From: Muribaculaceae bacterium
GTDB lineage: Bacteria; Bacteroidota; Bacteroidia; Bacteroidales; Muribaculaceae
Reading direction: 5' to 3'
Length of the DNA stretch: 35,247 nucleotides
Assembly: GCA_029061225.1 (NCBI GenBank)
Contig: JAIDSM010000007.1
Span: forward strand, 1 to 35,247
This document shows, one piece after another, positions 16,518-23,824 of this stretch. Made by a program: the position numbers and the translations under genes. Under the pieces are notes generated by a model. The model made no database searches, had not been told where the DNA came from, and saw only the letters and a program-made list of their open reading frames with translations. Numbering within the stretch: position 1 is the stretch's first letter; each line of letters opens with the position of its first letter.

Positions 16518-17197
16518 AGAAATTGAATTTTAAGATAATATCCACCAATATAGCAGCACATTATGTAGCAATATTCATTGCTGCAGTTGCCGGGTATTGG
16601 CTCATCTATTGGGTTACGATGTGGGGGTTGTTTGGAATTGCCAATGTATCGAAAAGCGAATCGGTAATGAACTGGTTAGCGGATAATAATTATTTTTATC
16701 CGGCAAGAGAGTCTGAATTAAGCCATTATTATAGGTCGCGTTGTAAAGAATCTCCCATCCAAACGGATGCAAATATTGGGACTATTGAAAAAGGACTTGA
16801 ATATCTAAAACGTGGTGTTTGGATTAAAGACGAAATGGAATCTTTCCAATGCTTGGCAGGACTATATGATGAACTTAACGAGTTTGATTTAGTAGGTATA
16901 AAGGCACGGAATGAACTTGTCGAAAGATCTCCGGAATTGAGAGAGATTGTAAACGCTTTGGAGAATTGCAATATTGAATCTCTGCGAAAGCCATACAATC
17001 GTGAAGAAGATATCCGAATAACACCACGAAACTATTTAAAATATTGTAAAAAGCCCACCCAAATCCACAAAAAGGAATCAATTAGTTCAGAAGAAAAGGG
17101 AACTAAGACTACATATAAACCCACCTATGAAATACCTTATGAAGAATCTAAAAAAGAAAGTCCTGAATTTTCTGAAAGTGATCAGACCTTAAGATAG
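16514..17197 (+). CDS. Membrane protein with helical cytosolic/periplasmic domain, unknown
   Basis: No family recognised. From the ATG at 16514, which overlaps the kinase 4 stop as ATGA, it has one long or two short hydrophobic segments (about residues 12-45). A helical region with weak Sel1/TPR-like character follows (GTIEKGLEYLKRGVWIKDEMESFQCLAGLYDEL). The tail is hydrophilic and rich in Lys, Glu, Ser and Thr (about 170-227), with several Thr/Ser residues that could be kinase targets. An alternative start at 16499 would add five residues, but the coupled ATGA start fits the pattern of this cluster. Confidence 0.65.
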   Translation: MKKLNFKIISTNIAAHYVAIFIAAVAGYWLIYWVTMWGLFGIANVSKSESVMNWLADNNYFYPARESELSHYYRSRCKESPIQTDANIGTIEKGLEYLKRGVWIKDEMESFQCLAGLYDELNEFDLVGIKARNELVERSPELREIVNALENCNIESLRKPYNREEDIRITPRNYLKYCKKPTQIHKKESISSEEKGTKTTYKPTYEIPYEESKKESPEFSESDQTLR

Positions 17198-17259
17198 CTG
17201 ATTAGTTACGAATAATCCAATATAATTCAGAAAAGATTAATATTGATTTCGAACTACCC

Positions 17260-17511
17260 ATGCATATGAAATTATTTGCACTGACATATAGTATTATATG
17301 TCTGACCGGCTATGTTCTCCTTATAAAGGGATTGCGATTCGGTTTCTATCTTGTTGCAGGGATAATCGCTATCACAGAAATAAACCTTTGGGTTCAATAT
17401 GACGTGAATCTTATTTGGTCGTTCATTTCAATTATTATAGGTATCAGCATATTATTCGCGATTCTTCAGATTCCGAAGAATGGAGTATCTTACTGGAAGC
17501 TTCTATCATAA
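17260..17511 (+). CDS. Small three-helix membrane protein, unknown
   Basis: A 83-residue, highly hydrophobic protein with about three membrane helices: LFALTYSIICLTGYVLLI, FGFYLVAGIIAITEINLWV and LIWSFISIIIGISILFAIL. No domain is recognised. The ATG at 17266 is an equally good start. It lies 62 bp after the previous gene with the same composition, so it is probably the last gene of the kinase array. Confidence 0.6.
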   Translation: MHMKLFALTYSIICLTGYVLLIKGLRFGFYLVAGIIAITEINLWVQYDVNLIWSFISIIIGISILFAILQIPKNGVSYWKLLS

Positions 17512-17561
17512 ACAACAAAACCATGCCGAACTCCACTCAACCGCCATACCAAACAAAACCT

Positions 17562-17595
17562 CGACGCTCAATAGACTTTTGCTCTATGGGCGTCG
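17562..17595. other. Imperfect hairpin after the kinase array
   Basis: Arms CGACGC/GCGTCG and ATAGA/TCTAT are interrupted by 3- and 2-nt bulges around a 7-nt loop. It lies 50 bp after the last gene of the array, where a transcript end is expected, but has no T-run. Confidence 0.35.
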
Positions 17596-17741
17596 ACATC
17601 CATATTCCCTTATTTATCCATGCATCCAAGCCCTAGCTCCTTTTCAATCTCCTCTTTCTTCCCACTGTGCCGAGACGGCAGCCGCAGGAATCCCTCGCCT
17701 TCCCTCCGAAATGCGCAGCAGCTCTGTCACAGGTGAAATTC

Positions 17742-17782
17742 CCCATTGTCCGGGTCTAAGATAGTCAGCGAGCATGCTCGCC
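17742..17782 (+). repeat. Dispersed palindromic repeat, copy C
   Basis: Shares CCATTGTC.GGGTCT..GATAG with copy B and ends in AGCGAGCATGCTCGCC, the same palindrome with one outer mismatch. It lies downstream of the kinase array, while copies A and B lie either side of the integrase. Confidence 0.65.
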
Positions 17783-17803
17783 CCTCTCCGAAAACTCACC
17801 CTC

Positions 17804-17831
17804 TGAAGACTGAAGACTAAAGACTGAAGAC
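17804..17831 (+). repeat. Four 7-bp tandem units (TGAAGAC)
   Basis: TGAAGAC, TGAAGAC, TAAAGAC, TGAAGAC in direct succession. Similar TCTTCAG/AGTCTTCAG wording occurs on the other strand near 30957-30993. This is a short intergenic repeat with no evident function. Confidence 0.6.
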
Positions 17832-18564
17832 TTTATCAGGATAAGGTTCCGTCCCCCAAATCATGCATTAACTTTGCATCGGAAAACAACTCAACAGCGA
17901 AAGCCGAGTATGATTGAGACTATGACTCAAGAAGTATCCGGTGTTCCAGGCGAATAAGAGCCCCTTTGATAGATAGATAATTAATCATTAATAATTAATC
18001 ATTTATCATTAGCAGGGAACTCTCCTAAGTAACCGACAAAGATAAATATTTAATCTTTAATAATTTATATTTAATCTTTAAAAAGAACCCCGTCCGCTTC
18101 ACAGCCCACAGTCGATACCCATCCTCCTCCGTAGCGTTGACGGACGTTCCTCATGTGTGAACAGAGGCCCATACGTTGCCCGGCATGTGCTGTCCCGGTC
18201 CGCCACTCGTCGCTCACCACGGCAGGATATTGGCTGACCTGAGTCAGAATAAGGTTTAATTTTTCCTGCAACACCCCGACGGCGGAAGGGGAGAGCAAAA
18301 CCGCCAACCGATGCTATATGAGACGCAGCCATTACAGGATTGAGGCCCAAACGTCGCCCTCTGCAATGCCTGCTCCCTCACGAAAAAGGCTTCAAGACTC
18401 AATTCTCCCCCTTTAGGGGGTGGGTGGCTTCGGGGCCCACGCATCGGCAGCGTATCGACCCTGACAGCCGCGACATGACCGCATTCGTGGCTCTATACGC
18501 AACCCGGATATCCTCCGGGATCAACTCGAAAAACGTAAAACGTACAACGTAAAACGTCTTTCAA

Positions 18565-18611
18565 GGCATGCAGATCGGCTAAGTGGTGACACATCTGCAT
18601 GCCTTCTTTTA
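18565..18611 (+). terminator. Terminator-like hairpin upstream of the FtsZ-vWA unit
   Basis: Perfect 11-bp arms (18565-18575 and 18593-18603, GGCATGCAGAT/ATCTGCATGCC) with a 17-nt loop, followed by TTCTTTTATTT. It would end rightward transcription from the gene-poor region and insulate the promoter at 18658. What transcript it ends is unclear. Confidence 0.55.
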
Positions 18612-18657
18612 TTTCATGCAGTAATCCACCCATTTCATACAGTATGACCATAAAAAC

Positions 18658-18688
18658 TTGCAGATGCAACGCCCATATAGTAACTTCG
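18658..18688 (+). promoter_or_regulatory. Promoter of the FtsZ-like-vWA unit
   Basis: TTG (18658-18660), 20 nt, then TAACTTCG (18681-18688), one base from the -7 consensus TAnnTTTG. Spacing and surrounding sequence match the promoter at 21570-21600; both continue CAGATG directly after the TTG. The leader to the ATG at 18799 is about 105 nt. Confidence 0.62.
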
Positions 18689-18711
18689 CAGAAAGATTTA
18701 TCAAAGTTTTA

Positions 18712-18789
18712 CCGGAACATAGGGTTACCAAACTCTTTATTCTTCATAAACATCAAAACACCAACCTTAAAAGTTGCGCCCGACACGAA
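18712..18789 (+). repeat. Duplicated leader module, copy 1
   Basis: A 78-bp sequence matching 21626-21703 at 73 of 78 positions, just upstream of the FtsZ-like-vWA start codon. Weaker similarity extends upstream through the promoter to about 18611. One frame is open through both copies (encoding HRVTKLFILHKHQN), so it may be either a duplicated untranslated leader or a fragment of a former gene. Confidence 0.8.
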
Positions 18790-18798
18790 CAAGGGCAT

Positions 18799-20262
18799 AT
18801 GGAAATGAAAGAAGAGAATGTGGATAAGCATGCATCTAAAACTACGGATAAGATTATGATAATAGGAGTCGGAAGCTCCGGATATAATATTGCCTCTACC
18901 ATCAGGCAAGAAGCAACACCGGATGTATTCAAAAATGCCAAGTACGTTATCGCAGATACAGACAAATCCTTATATGGCTTCATAGTTGAGGAGGAGAAGG
19001 AGGAGGACTATACATTTATAGACCTCATGGATATTGACTTGGATAATGATATTCCATCTGACTTCTTTCAGGATATTGAAAAGCTCTATATCGTTGCCGG
19101 AATGGGTGGCCATACGGCATCAAAATGGGTTCCACTCATTTCGCAGTATGCTAAAAGAAAAGGCATAGAATCCGTAATAGCCATCGTTTCAGAACCTTTT
19201 GTGTTTGAGGGTACGAAAAAGATGGATAAAGCCCGGAATGCAATTGCAATAATTGCAGATTCTGAAATCGATCGTTTAATTACTATAAAATGTGAGGATC
19301 TTTTAGATCGTCATGCAGGAGATATTGACTTTTTCAATGCGTTTCTATTCGCCGACAAAGCATTTCTAACCGTTATGGAAGAAATATACGTGGGGACATC
19401 CATTTCAACAGAGATAACGTCTGCAGCTGATGTAGACATCAAATCTAAAAAAAAGCATGCGATGGATCAGGTTACTCCTAAAGGGTTAGGCAAGCTCGAT
19501 ATGGTGATCGCTTTCGATACTACAGGATCAATGGCAGCATACATCGAGGATGTGCGCAATCAAGTGTCCGAAATGATTCCTCGTCTGTTTAAGGACAATG
19601 AAGACCTGCGCCTCGGCATCGTCGCTTTCGGTGATTATTGCGATATGGAGGACCGTAACACATTCGGTGACGCTTATCAGTGTATTCCTCTGACCAACAA
19701 TGAGAACGATATAATTAAGTTTGTCAAAGAGTCAAAAGACACAAGCGGTGGGGATGGAGACGAGTTCTATGAACTTGTCCTGAAGAAGATTATCGATGAG
19801 TCTCCATGGCGGGAGGACTCTTCAAAAGCTATTCTGCTGATAGCAGATGCCGACCCTCATGAAATCGGCTATACATTTAGCGACTATGTTGTCGGCAATC
19901 AAATCGACTGGAGGACCGAAGCTAAGAAAGCGGCAGAATTGAAAATAAAGATAGACACTGTCTCAATCCACGGCAGTCTCTGGTATAAGGAACTGTCTGC
20001 CATGACCAACGGCATTTCAGTTCCATTCAAGAGCAGCGGTAAGACCGGAGCGATGATTGAGACTGCTACCACAGCCCGTAGCGCCATGGCTTATGCCGAA
20101 TGTGCCCGCAGGAGTGATGACGATTCAGTGCATGATTTTTGTAGGAAACGAGTATCGGTTCTTCGTGGAAAACTCTCCCAAATGTTCTCTTCTTGCGAAG
20201 ATAGAGAGCTGAATGATATAAGAGAATCCTATTCAAAAGAAATTGACGAAACCGATAAATAA
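18799..20262 (+). CDS. FtsZ/tubulin-like GTPase half fused to a von Willebrand A domain
   Basis: A 487-residue two-domain protein. The N-terminal part (about 17-200) follows the FtsZ GTPase fold: IMIIGVGSSGYN (T1-like loop, 19-30), YVIADTDKSLY, LYIVAGMGGHTAS (T4-like signature, 97-108, with His where FtsZ has Gly), SVIAIVSEPFVFEGTKKMDKA and RLITIKCEDLL, where FtsZ has the guanine-contacting IPND. It stops after the H7-like helix (NAFLFADKAFLTVMEEI), so the T7 loop and C-terminal domain are absent. At about 232-430 a vWA domain replaces them, with MIDAS-type DTTGS (240-244), T315 and ILLIADADPH (345-354). The tail is helical. The start at 18799 is chosen because the frame upstream is the repeated leader; 18805 is also possible. 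A membrane-remodelling or assembly role is inferred from FtsZ-like families reported with vWA proteins. Confidence 0.82.
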   Translation: MEMKEENVDKHASKTTDKIMIIGVGSSGYNIASTIRQEATPDVFKNAKYVIADTDKSLYGFIVEEEKEEDYTFIDLMDIDLDNDIPSDFFQDIEKLYIVAGMGGHTASKWVPLISQYAKRKGIESVIAIVSEPFVFEGTKKMDKARNAIAIIADSEIDRLITIKCEDLLDRHAGDIDFFNAFLFADKAFLTVMEEIYVGTSISTEITSAADVDIKSKKKHAMDQVTPKGLGKLDMVIAFDTTGSMAAYIEDVRNQVSEMIPRLFKDNEDLRLGIVAFGDYCDMEDRNTFGDAYQCIPLTNNENDIIKFVKESKDTSGGDGDEFYELVLKKIIDESPWREDSSKAILLIADADPHEIGYTFSDYVVGNQIDWRTEAKKAAELKIKIDTVSIHGSLWYKELSAMTNGISVPFKSSGKTGAMIETATTARSAMAYAECARRSDDDSVHDFCRKRVSVLRGKLSQMFSSCEDRELNDIRESYSKEIDETDK

Positions 20263-20313
20263 GTTGAACCATTCAGAATGATCTTACGGAAAATACGTAA
20301 AGCTTAAGACATT

Positions 20314-21462
20314 ATGATAAAGATTATTCATAAACTCAGCCATATATTGTTTACATCCCTCGGAGGGAAGATTTTCATGTCAGTATTTGCCGGTTTTGGA
20401 ATCCTTTCTTTTGCCACTTCGTTGGTGCGTTATGATTATGCTTACAAACTGGTAAACGAGGCACGTCAGAAGGCAGAAATGGCTGAACAGGGATGGAAAG
20501 GCCACCCACTGTCAAGGGATGTGGTTTTCAAAGACTTTCCAAACCTAAGAGGAGCCGGGTATGTTGAGAATTTATTCGATGGGAGAAAGACGATAGAGAA
20601 CGTTGAATGGGTTAGACCCATCTGTTCAATAATCGATGCTCCGGATACTCTCGCTGTGTTCTCCCGTTTTGAGGAAGGTCGGGGATCCAGAAAGGGATAT
20701 CTTAACATCTACACCGGCGAAGTCGTACTTCCTGATACATACAAACACGCTTGGAACTTCAAGAACGGAAATCACGCGGTTGTCTGCATGGATAATGACA
20801 GCCTGTATGTGATAGACCGTTCCGGGAAATTCAAATCCAAAGGATTTAAATCCTCAAATCAACTGAGATTTGGATTCGTCTTCAATGACGGTCTGTGTAT
20901 AATGGAAAACAATGACGGCAAGTTCGGCCTGATAAATCCCTATGGAGAATGGAGCCTGCATCCGGAATATGACTGGATTACCCGCAATCCCCGTACCGGC
21001 GTATATAAAGTCCTGAAGGACGGTCTATTCGGTGTCATTGATTCCGATTTGTCCGAAATTCTGCCTACAAAGTTCAAGGACATTGACTTTAACGAGCCGC
21101 TTAATGATCCAAACATAGAACGCAATTGGTATTATAAAGTCGGGTATTGGGTTGAGAATGCTGATGGTACAAGAGGTTACCATGATGAAAATGGAAAGCT
21201 TATTTCCACCTCCCCCTATTCGGAATTGAGACCTCTGGAATATAACTGGCATCAGGACAAATCCGGAGAGCTCCATCAGACCACCTCTGATTACATCGCC
21301 TATCGTACTGGACAGAAATGGGGACTGATGTCAAGGCGTGGTCAAATAATCACTGAACCTCTATACGATTGGCTACGTGCACTTGACTCCGATCGGTTTG
21401 AAGCTACTTTGGATAAAGATGTCAAGATAATAATCGACTCCACCGGAAAAGAAATCCACTAA
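20314..21462 (+). CDS. Membrane-anchored WG-repeat protein
   Basis: A 382-residue protein with one N-terminal hydrophobic helix (about 17-37, GGKIFMSVFAGFGILSFATSL) and a short coiled segment (YKLVNEARQKAEMAEQ). WG-type repeats follow, e.g. GKFGLINPYGEWSLHPEYDWI, GLFGVIDSDLSEILPTKF and KWGLMSRRGQIITEPLYDWL. WG repeats form beta modules thought to bind proteins or ligands. The domain could be periplasmic if the N-terminal helix is a signal anchor. It lies 51 bp after the FtsZ-like-vWA gene and is probably co-transcribed with it. Kinase 2 carries a related repeat region, a possible shared partner. Confidence 0.8.
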   Translation: MIKIIHKLSHILFTSLGGKIFMSVFAGFGILSFATSLVRYDYAYKLVNEARQKAEMAEQGWKGHPLSRDVVFKDFPNLRGAGYVENLFDGRKTIENVEWVRPICSIIDAPDTLAVFSRFEEGRGSRKGYLNIYTGEVVLPDTYKHAWNFKNGNHAVVCMDNDSLYVIDRSGKFKSKGFKSSNQLRFGFVFNDGLCIMENNDGKFGLINPYGEWSLHPEYDWITRNPRTGVYKVLKDGLFGVIDSDLSEILPTKFKDIDFNEPLNDPNIERNWYYKVGYWVENADGTRGYHDENGKLISTSPYSELRPLEYNWHQDKSGELHQTTSDYIAYRTGQKWGLMSRRGQIITEPLYDWLRALDSDRFEATLDKDVKIIIDSTGKEIH

Positions 21463-21569
21463 TCAACACTTTTCCCCACAGTGCACTCACGAATCCCGAC
21501 GTGGGTTGCGGTACAGGTTTATTTAAATGATAGAGCCAAGCTATTTCATGCAGGATGACCCTAAAATAC

Positions 21570-21600
21570 TTGCAGATGAAAACTAAATTATATAACTTTG
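21570..21600 (+). promoter_or_regulatory. Promoter of the BatD-like/vWA unit
   Basis: TTG (21570-21572), 20 nt, TAACTTTG (21593-21600), an exact -7 consensus. The 256-bp gap between the WG gene and the BatD-like gene holds this promoter and leader copy 2, so the two genes downstream form a separate transcription unit. Confidence 0.75.
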
Positions 21601-21625
21601 CAGAATCAACTTAAAACAATTTTTA

Positions 21626-21703
21626 TCGGAACATAGGGTTACCAAACTCTTCATTCTTCATAAACATCAAAACAACAAACTTAAAGGTTGCGCCCGACAC
21701 GAA
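21626..21703 (+). repeat. Duplicated leader module, copy 2
   Basis: Counterpart of 18712-18789 (73 of 78 identical). Similarity also covers the promoter and a TATTTCATGCAG block near 21542. Here the open frame ends in TGA at 21714-21716, just before the next start codon. Confidence 0.8.
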
Positions 21704-21718
21704 TTCAGGGTTTGAATT

Positions 21719-22645
21719 ATGATTCATAAAACTAAAAGCATATTACTCGACCAATTGTTGCTTATAGTAATCTTGATTGTCTTATATTGCCAAGATTGTC
21801 TTGCTTACGATAACTTTGACTTGGCAAATGTAAAGTTTGAAGTCATTTGCGAAGACTCTGTAAGTGCCAATGAAAACATACATTTAGAATACGTTTTAGA
21901 TTATGGGGATCAATTCGACCCAAACTCCTTGGAGTTAAGAATTCCGGAATACATATCAGACTGTGCAATAGTGAAGTACTTAGCAAGAAGCTCTTCAAGC
22001 AAAAGTATAAGTAATAAGAATGGGAAAATGACGACCACTAACAAAATCAAGTGGGGTGCCTCTATTAAACCTTTAAAAGAAGGACAGTTCACTACTCCGG
22101 AAGTGATCTTACTCCATAAAAATGACACCATCCCTATTTCTCCGGTATCCAAGACCGTCACAATTGCAAACAAAGTTAAAGAACGCAAAGATAAAGAAGA
22201 GAAATCAAGTCTAAAGAATGAAGTAAGTAATACCATGCCTGATAACGTCATCATTCGATTAGAAACTGTTTTAGACAGGGATGCGATAAATCTTGGCGAT
22301 TCGGTTCTCATGAAAGTTAAGCTTCAATCTAATCAAAGTCCTTTCAACAATATCAGGATTGCTCCTATCGAAATCGATGATTGCTTTTATGAAAGTGACG
22401 GATGGAATTCTGCTGAGCCTGTTCCTATTACCATCGATGGAAAGGACTGTTTTGAATGGACTGTTTTGGAATATATGTTGACTCCTCTTGTGACGGGGAC
22501 TATTAGAATACCGGAAATAGAAATTAAAGGAGTCTATCGTGCCAGAGAAGACGATCCGGATCTTTTTTTTCACTTGTCTCCATTCCGCAATGTCCCTTTT
22601 AAGACTCATTCCAACAAACTAAAACTTAAAGTAAGGAAACAATGA
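21719..22645 (+). CDS. BatD-like exported protein
   Basis: A 308-residue protein with an N-terminal signal sequence (hydrophobic LLLIVILIVLYCQDCLA) and two Ig-like BatD-type units. The first shows YLARSSSSKSISNKNGKMT and ASIKPLKEGQFTTPEVIL, the wording of BatD strands that bear SSS..NGK..S and LxPxKEGxFTIP. The second has LGDSVLMKVKLQSN, FEWTVLEYMLTPLVTGTIRIP. It lacks the C-terminal membrane helix of full BatD, so it may be periplasmic. The canonical Bat neighbours (MoxR ATPase, DUF58, BatA/B/C/E) are absent, but an exported vWA protein follows with an ATGA overlap, echoing the BatD-BatA/B pairing. Confidence 0.75.
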   Translation: MIHKTKSILLDQLLLIVILIVLYCQDCLAYDNFDLANVKFEVICEDSVSANENIHLEYVLDYGDQFDPNSLELRIPEYISDCAIVKYLARSSSSKSISNKNGKMTTTNKIKWGASIKPLKEGQFTTPEVILLHKNDTIPISPVSKTVTIANKVKERKDKEEKSSLKNEVSNTMPDNVIIRLETVLDRDAINLGDSVLMKVKLQSNQSPFNNIRIAPIEIDDCFYESDGWNSAEPVPITIDGKDCFEWTVLEYMLTPLVTGTIRIPEIEIKGVYRAREDDPDLFFHLSPFRNVPFKTHSNKLKLKVRKQ

Positions 22646-23718
22646 AGATTATAAGACTCTTTTTAGCAGCAGCCATACTTTTGGGTTCCATTCAGAATGC
22701 AACGGGAAGAAAACTATGGGATATGATTCTCCTCGATGTATCAAGCGATATGGACGCGTATGCAAAGAATAATGTAAACGAAATGCTACTTGCCGAGCAA
22801 TGTATTAAAAATCTTGATCACGATGGTATCCCCGACTCTATAATGTTTTTTGCTAAAGGTAGGGTAATTTTGCCTGTTAACTATTTTTTTGACAAGAAAC
22901 TTGAATATTCCAATATCCGGAAAATCATCGGCGATGATACATCCATAAATAATGCTTTGGCAAGCTGCATGGCAATGACAGAGAAACCCAATAGAATACT
23001 GGTCATTACCAACGGTAGAGAGGGCAGCAACTCAATATCTTCAAATACATTGTCTAAACTAATGAAATGCAAAGGCATGCGCATAGATGCGCTCCTCGTC
23101 TCAGCAGGGTGCGACAGTATCTATATGCCATCTTCCTTTGACCCGACAGACTCTCATCTATATGAGCGTACCTTTATATCCTCCGGACTAAAAAAAATCG
23201 TAGAACGGACTGGAGGGAAGATGGCTTCTATTGATGGAGAAAGTGATATCAAACATAAAATCAAAGAGTTTGAATCTCTGGTGACTGAAAAGAATACCAG
23301 ACCTTCAAAAGTTGGCTGCAATCTTAATCCGGAGTTAACTTATAGAATGCTTGGGCGCATTAAACCACAAAAAATTGATATTTGTGAGGTTGATACTAAT
23401 GCGGTCATAAAATATGGAGGATGTGAGTATCATGGACTCACGGATGTTTTAAAAGTTTCAGATTCGACTATAGATGTTCTGACCGATTACGAATCTAATC
23501 ACGCTGACAGTAGTGGCAACGCCCTAAATATTGTTTTTCTCGCAAAACCGGAGGAACGAAATAGGACGCAATCAATTCTGCGTAATATTAAGGCAGGTGA
23601 ATCCTACTGCAAACTTCGACAGAATACTCCCTTCGAGATTCTTCCAATGATTTATTATAGCGGGTCTGGCGACAAAATGCTACTTTGCGGTTTAGAATAC
23701 GAAGTAGCGGTAAAATAA
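22642..23718 (+). CDS. Exported vWA-like protein with degenerate MIDAS
   Basis: A 358-residue protein with a signal peptide (MKIIRLFLAAAILLGSIQNATG). A vWA-type domain (about 24-215) follows: WDMILLDVSSDMDAY (MIDAS-like DxSxD instead of DxSxS), GDDTSINNALASCM (the Thr motif) and RILVITNGREGS, where a usual Asp-Gly is Asn-Gly. Metal binding may therefore be weak or lost. The C-terminal about 110 residues form an unrecognised domain (from NPELTYRMLGRIKPQ). It starts within the BatD-like stop (ATGA), so the two products are probably made in similar amounts and may form a periplasmic complex. Confidence 0.72.
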   Translation: MKIIRLFLAAAILLGSIQNATGRKLWDMILLDVSSDMDAYAKNNVNEMLLAEQCIKNLDHDGIPDSIMFFAKGRVILPVNYFFDKKLEYSNIRKIIGDDTSINNALASCMAMTEKPNRILVITNGREGSNSISSNTLSKLMKCKGMRIDALLVSAGCDSIYMPSSFDPTDSHLYERTFISSGLKKIVERTGGKMASIDGESDIKHKIKEFESLVTEKNTRPSKVGCNLNPELTYRMLGRIKPQKIDICEVDTNAVIKYGGCEYHGLTDVLKVSDSTIDVLTDYESNHADSSGNALNIVFLAKPEERNRTQSILRNIKAGESYCKLRQNTPFEILPMIYYSGSGDKMLLCGLEYEVAVK

Positions 23719-23824
23719 ATATATCCATTGTCAATGAAAGTATGTTACGGATGGACGTGGCTCTGGAAATATTTTTACATGACTTTCCCGTTTTATACCA
23801 GCATCAAGCAAATGGCGGTATAAG

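Larger units (their letters stand above)
17512..18640. other. Gene-poor intergenic region between the two signalling blocks
   Basis: About 1.1 kb with no reading frame that looks like a protein. It holds a hairpin, dispersed repeat copy C, a 7-bp tandem repeat, AT-rich imperfect repeats (about 17976-18080), a GC-rich segment with CCCCCTTTAGGGGG-like symmetry (18408-18421), short ACGTAAAACGT repeats (about 18533-18557) and a terminator-like hairpin. A TTAACTTTGC motif near 17868-17877 resembles a -7 box but lacks a matching upstream element. Confidence 0.6.

Noticed and set aside
17867..17877. TTAACTTTGC as a promoter for the gene-poor region
   Set aside because: No TTG at 19-20 nt upstream and no gene follows, so it is mentioned only as a possible element.
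18071..18552. Overlapping open frames on both strands in the gene-poor region
   Set aside because: The translations are low-quality, Arg/Pro-rich and resemble spurious intergenic repeat translations; no start context or domain supports them.
6218..20262. Classical TerY-P tellurite triad or a type VI secretion regulatory set
   Set aside because: No TerD/TerC-type gene and no type VI structural gene occur in the window, and the vWA here is fused to an FtsZ-like domain, so the known labels do not fit.
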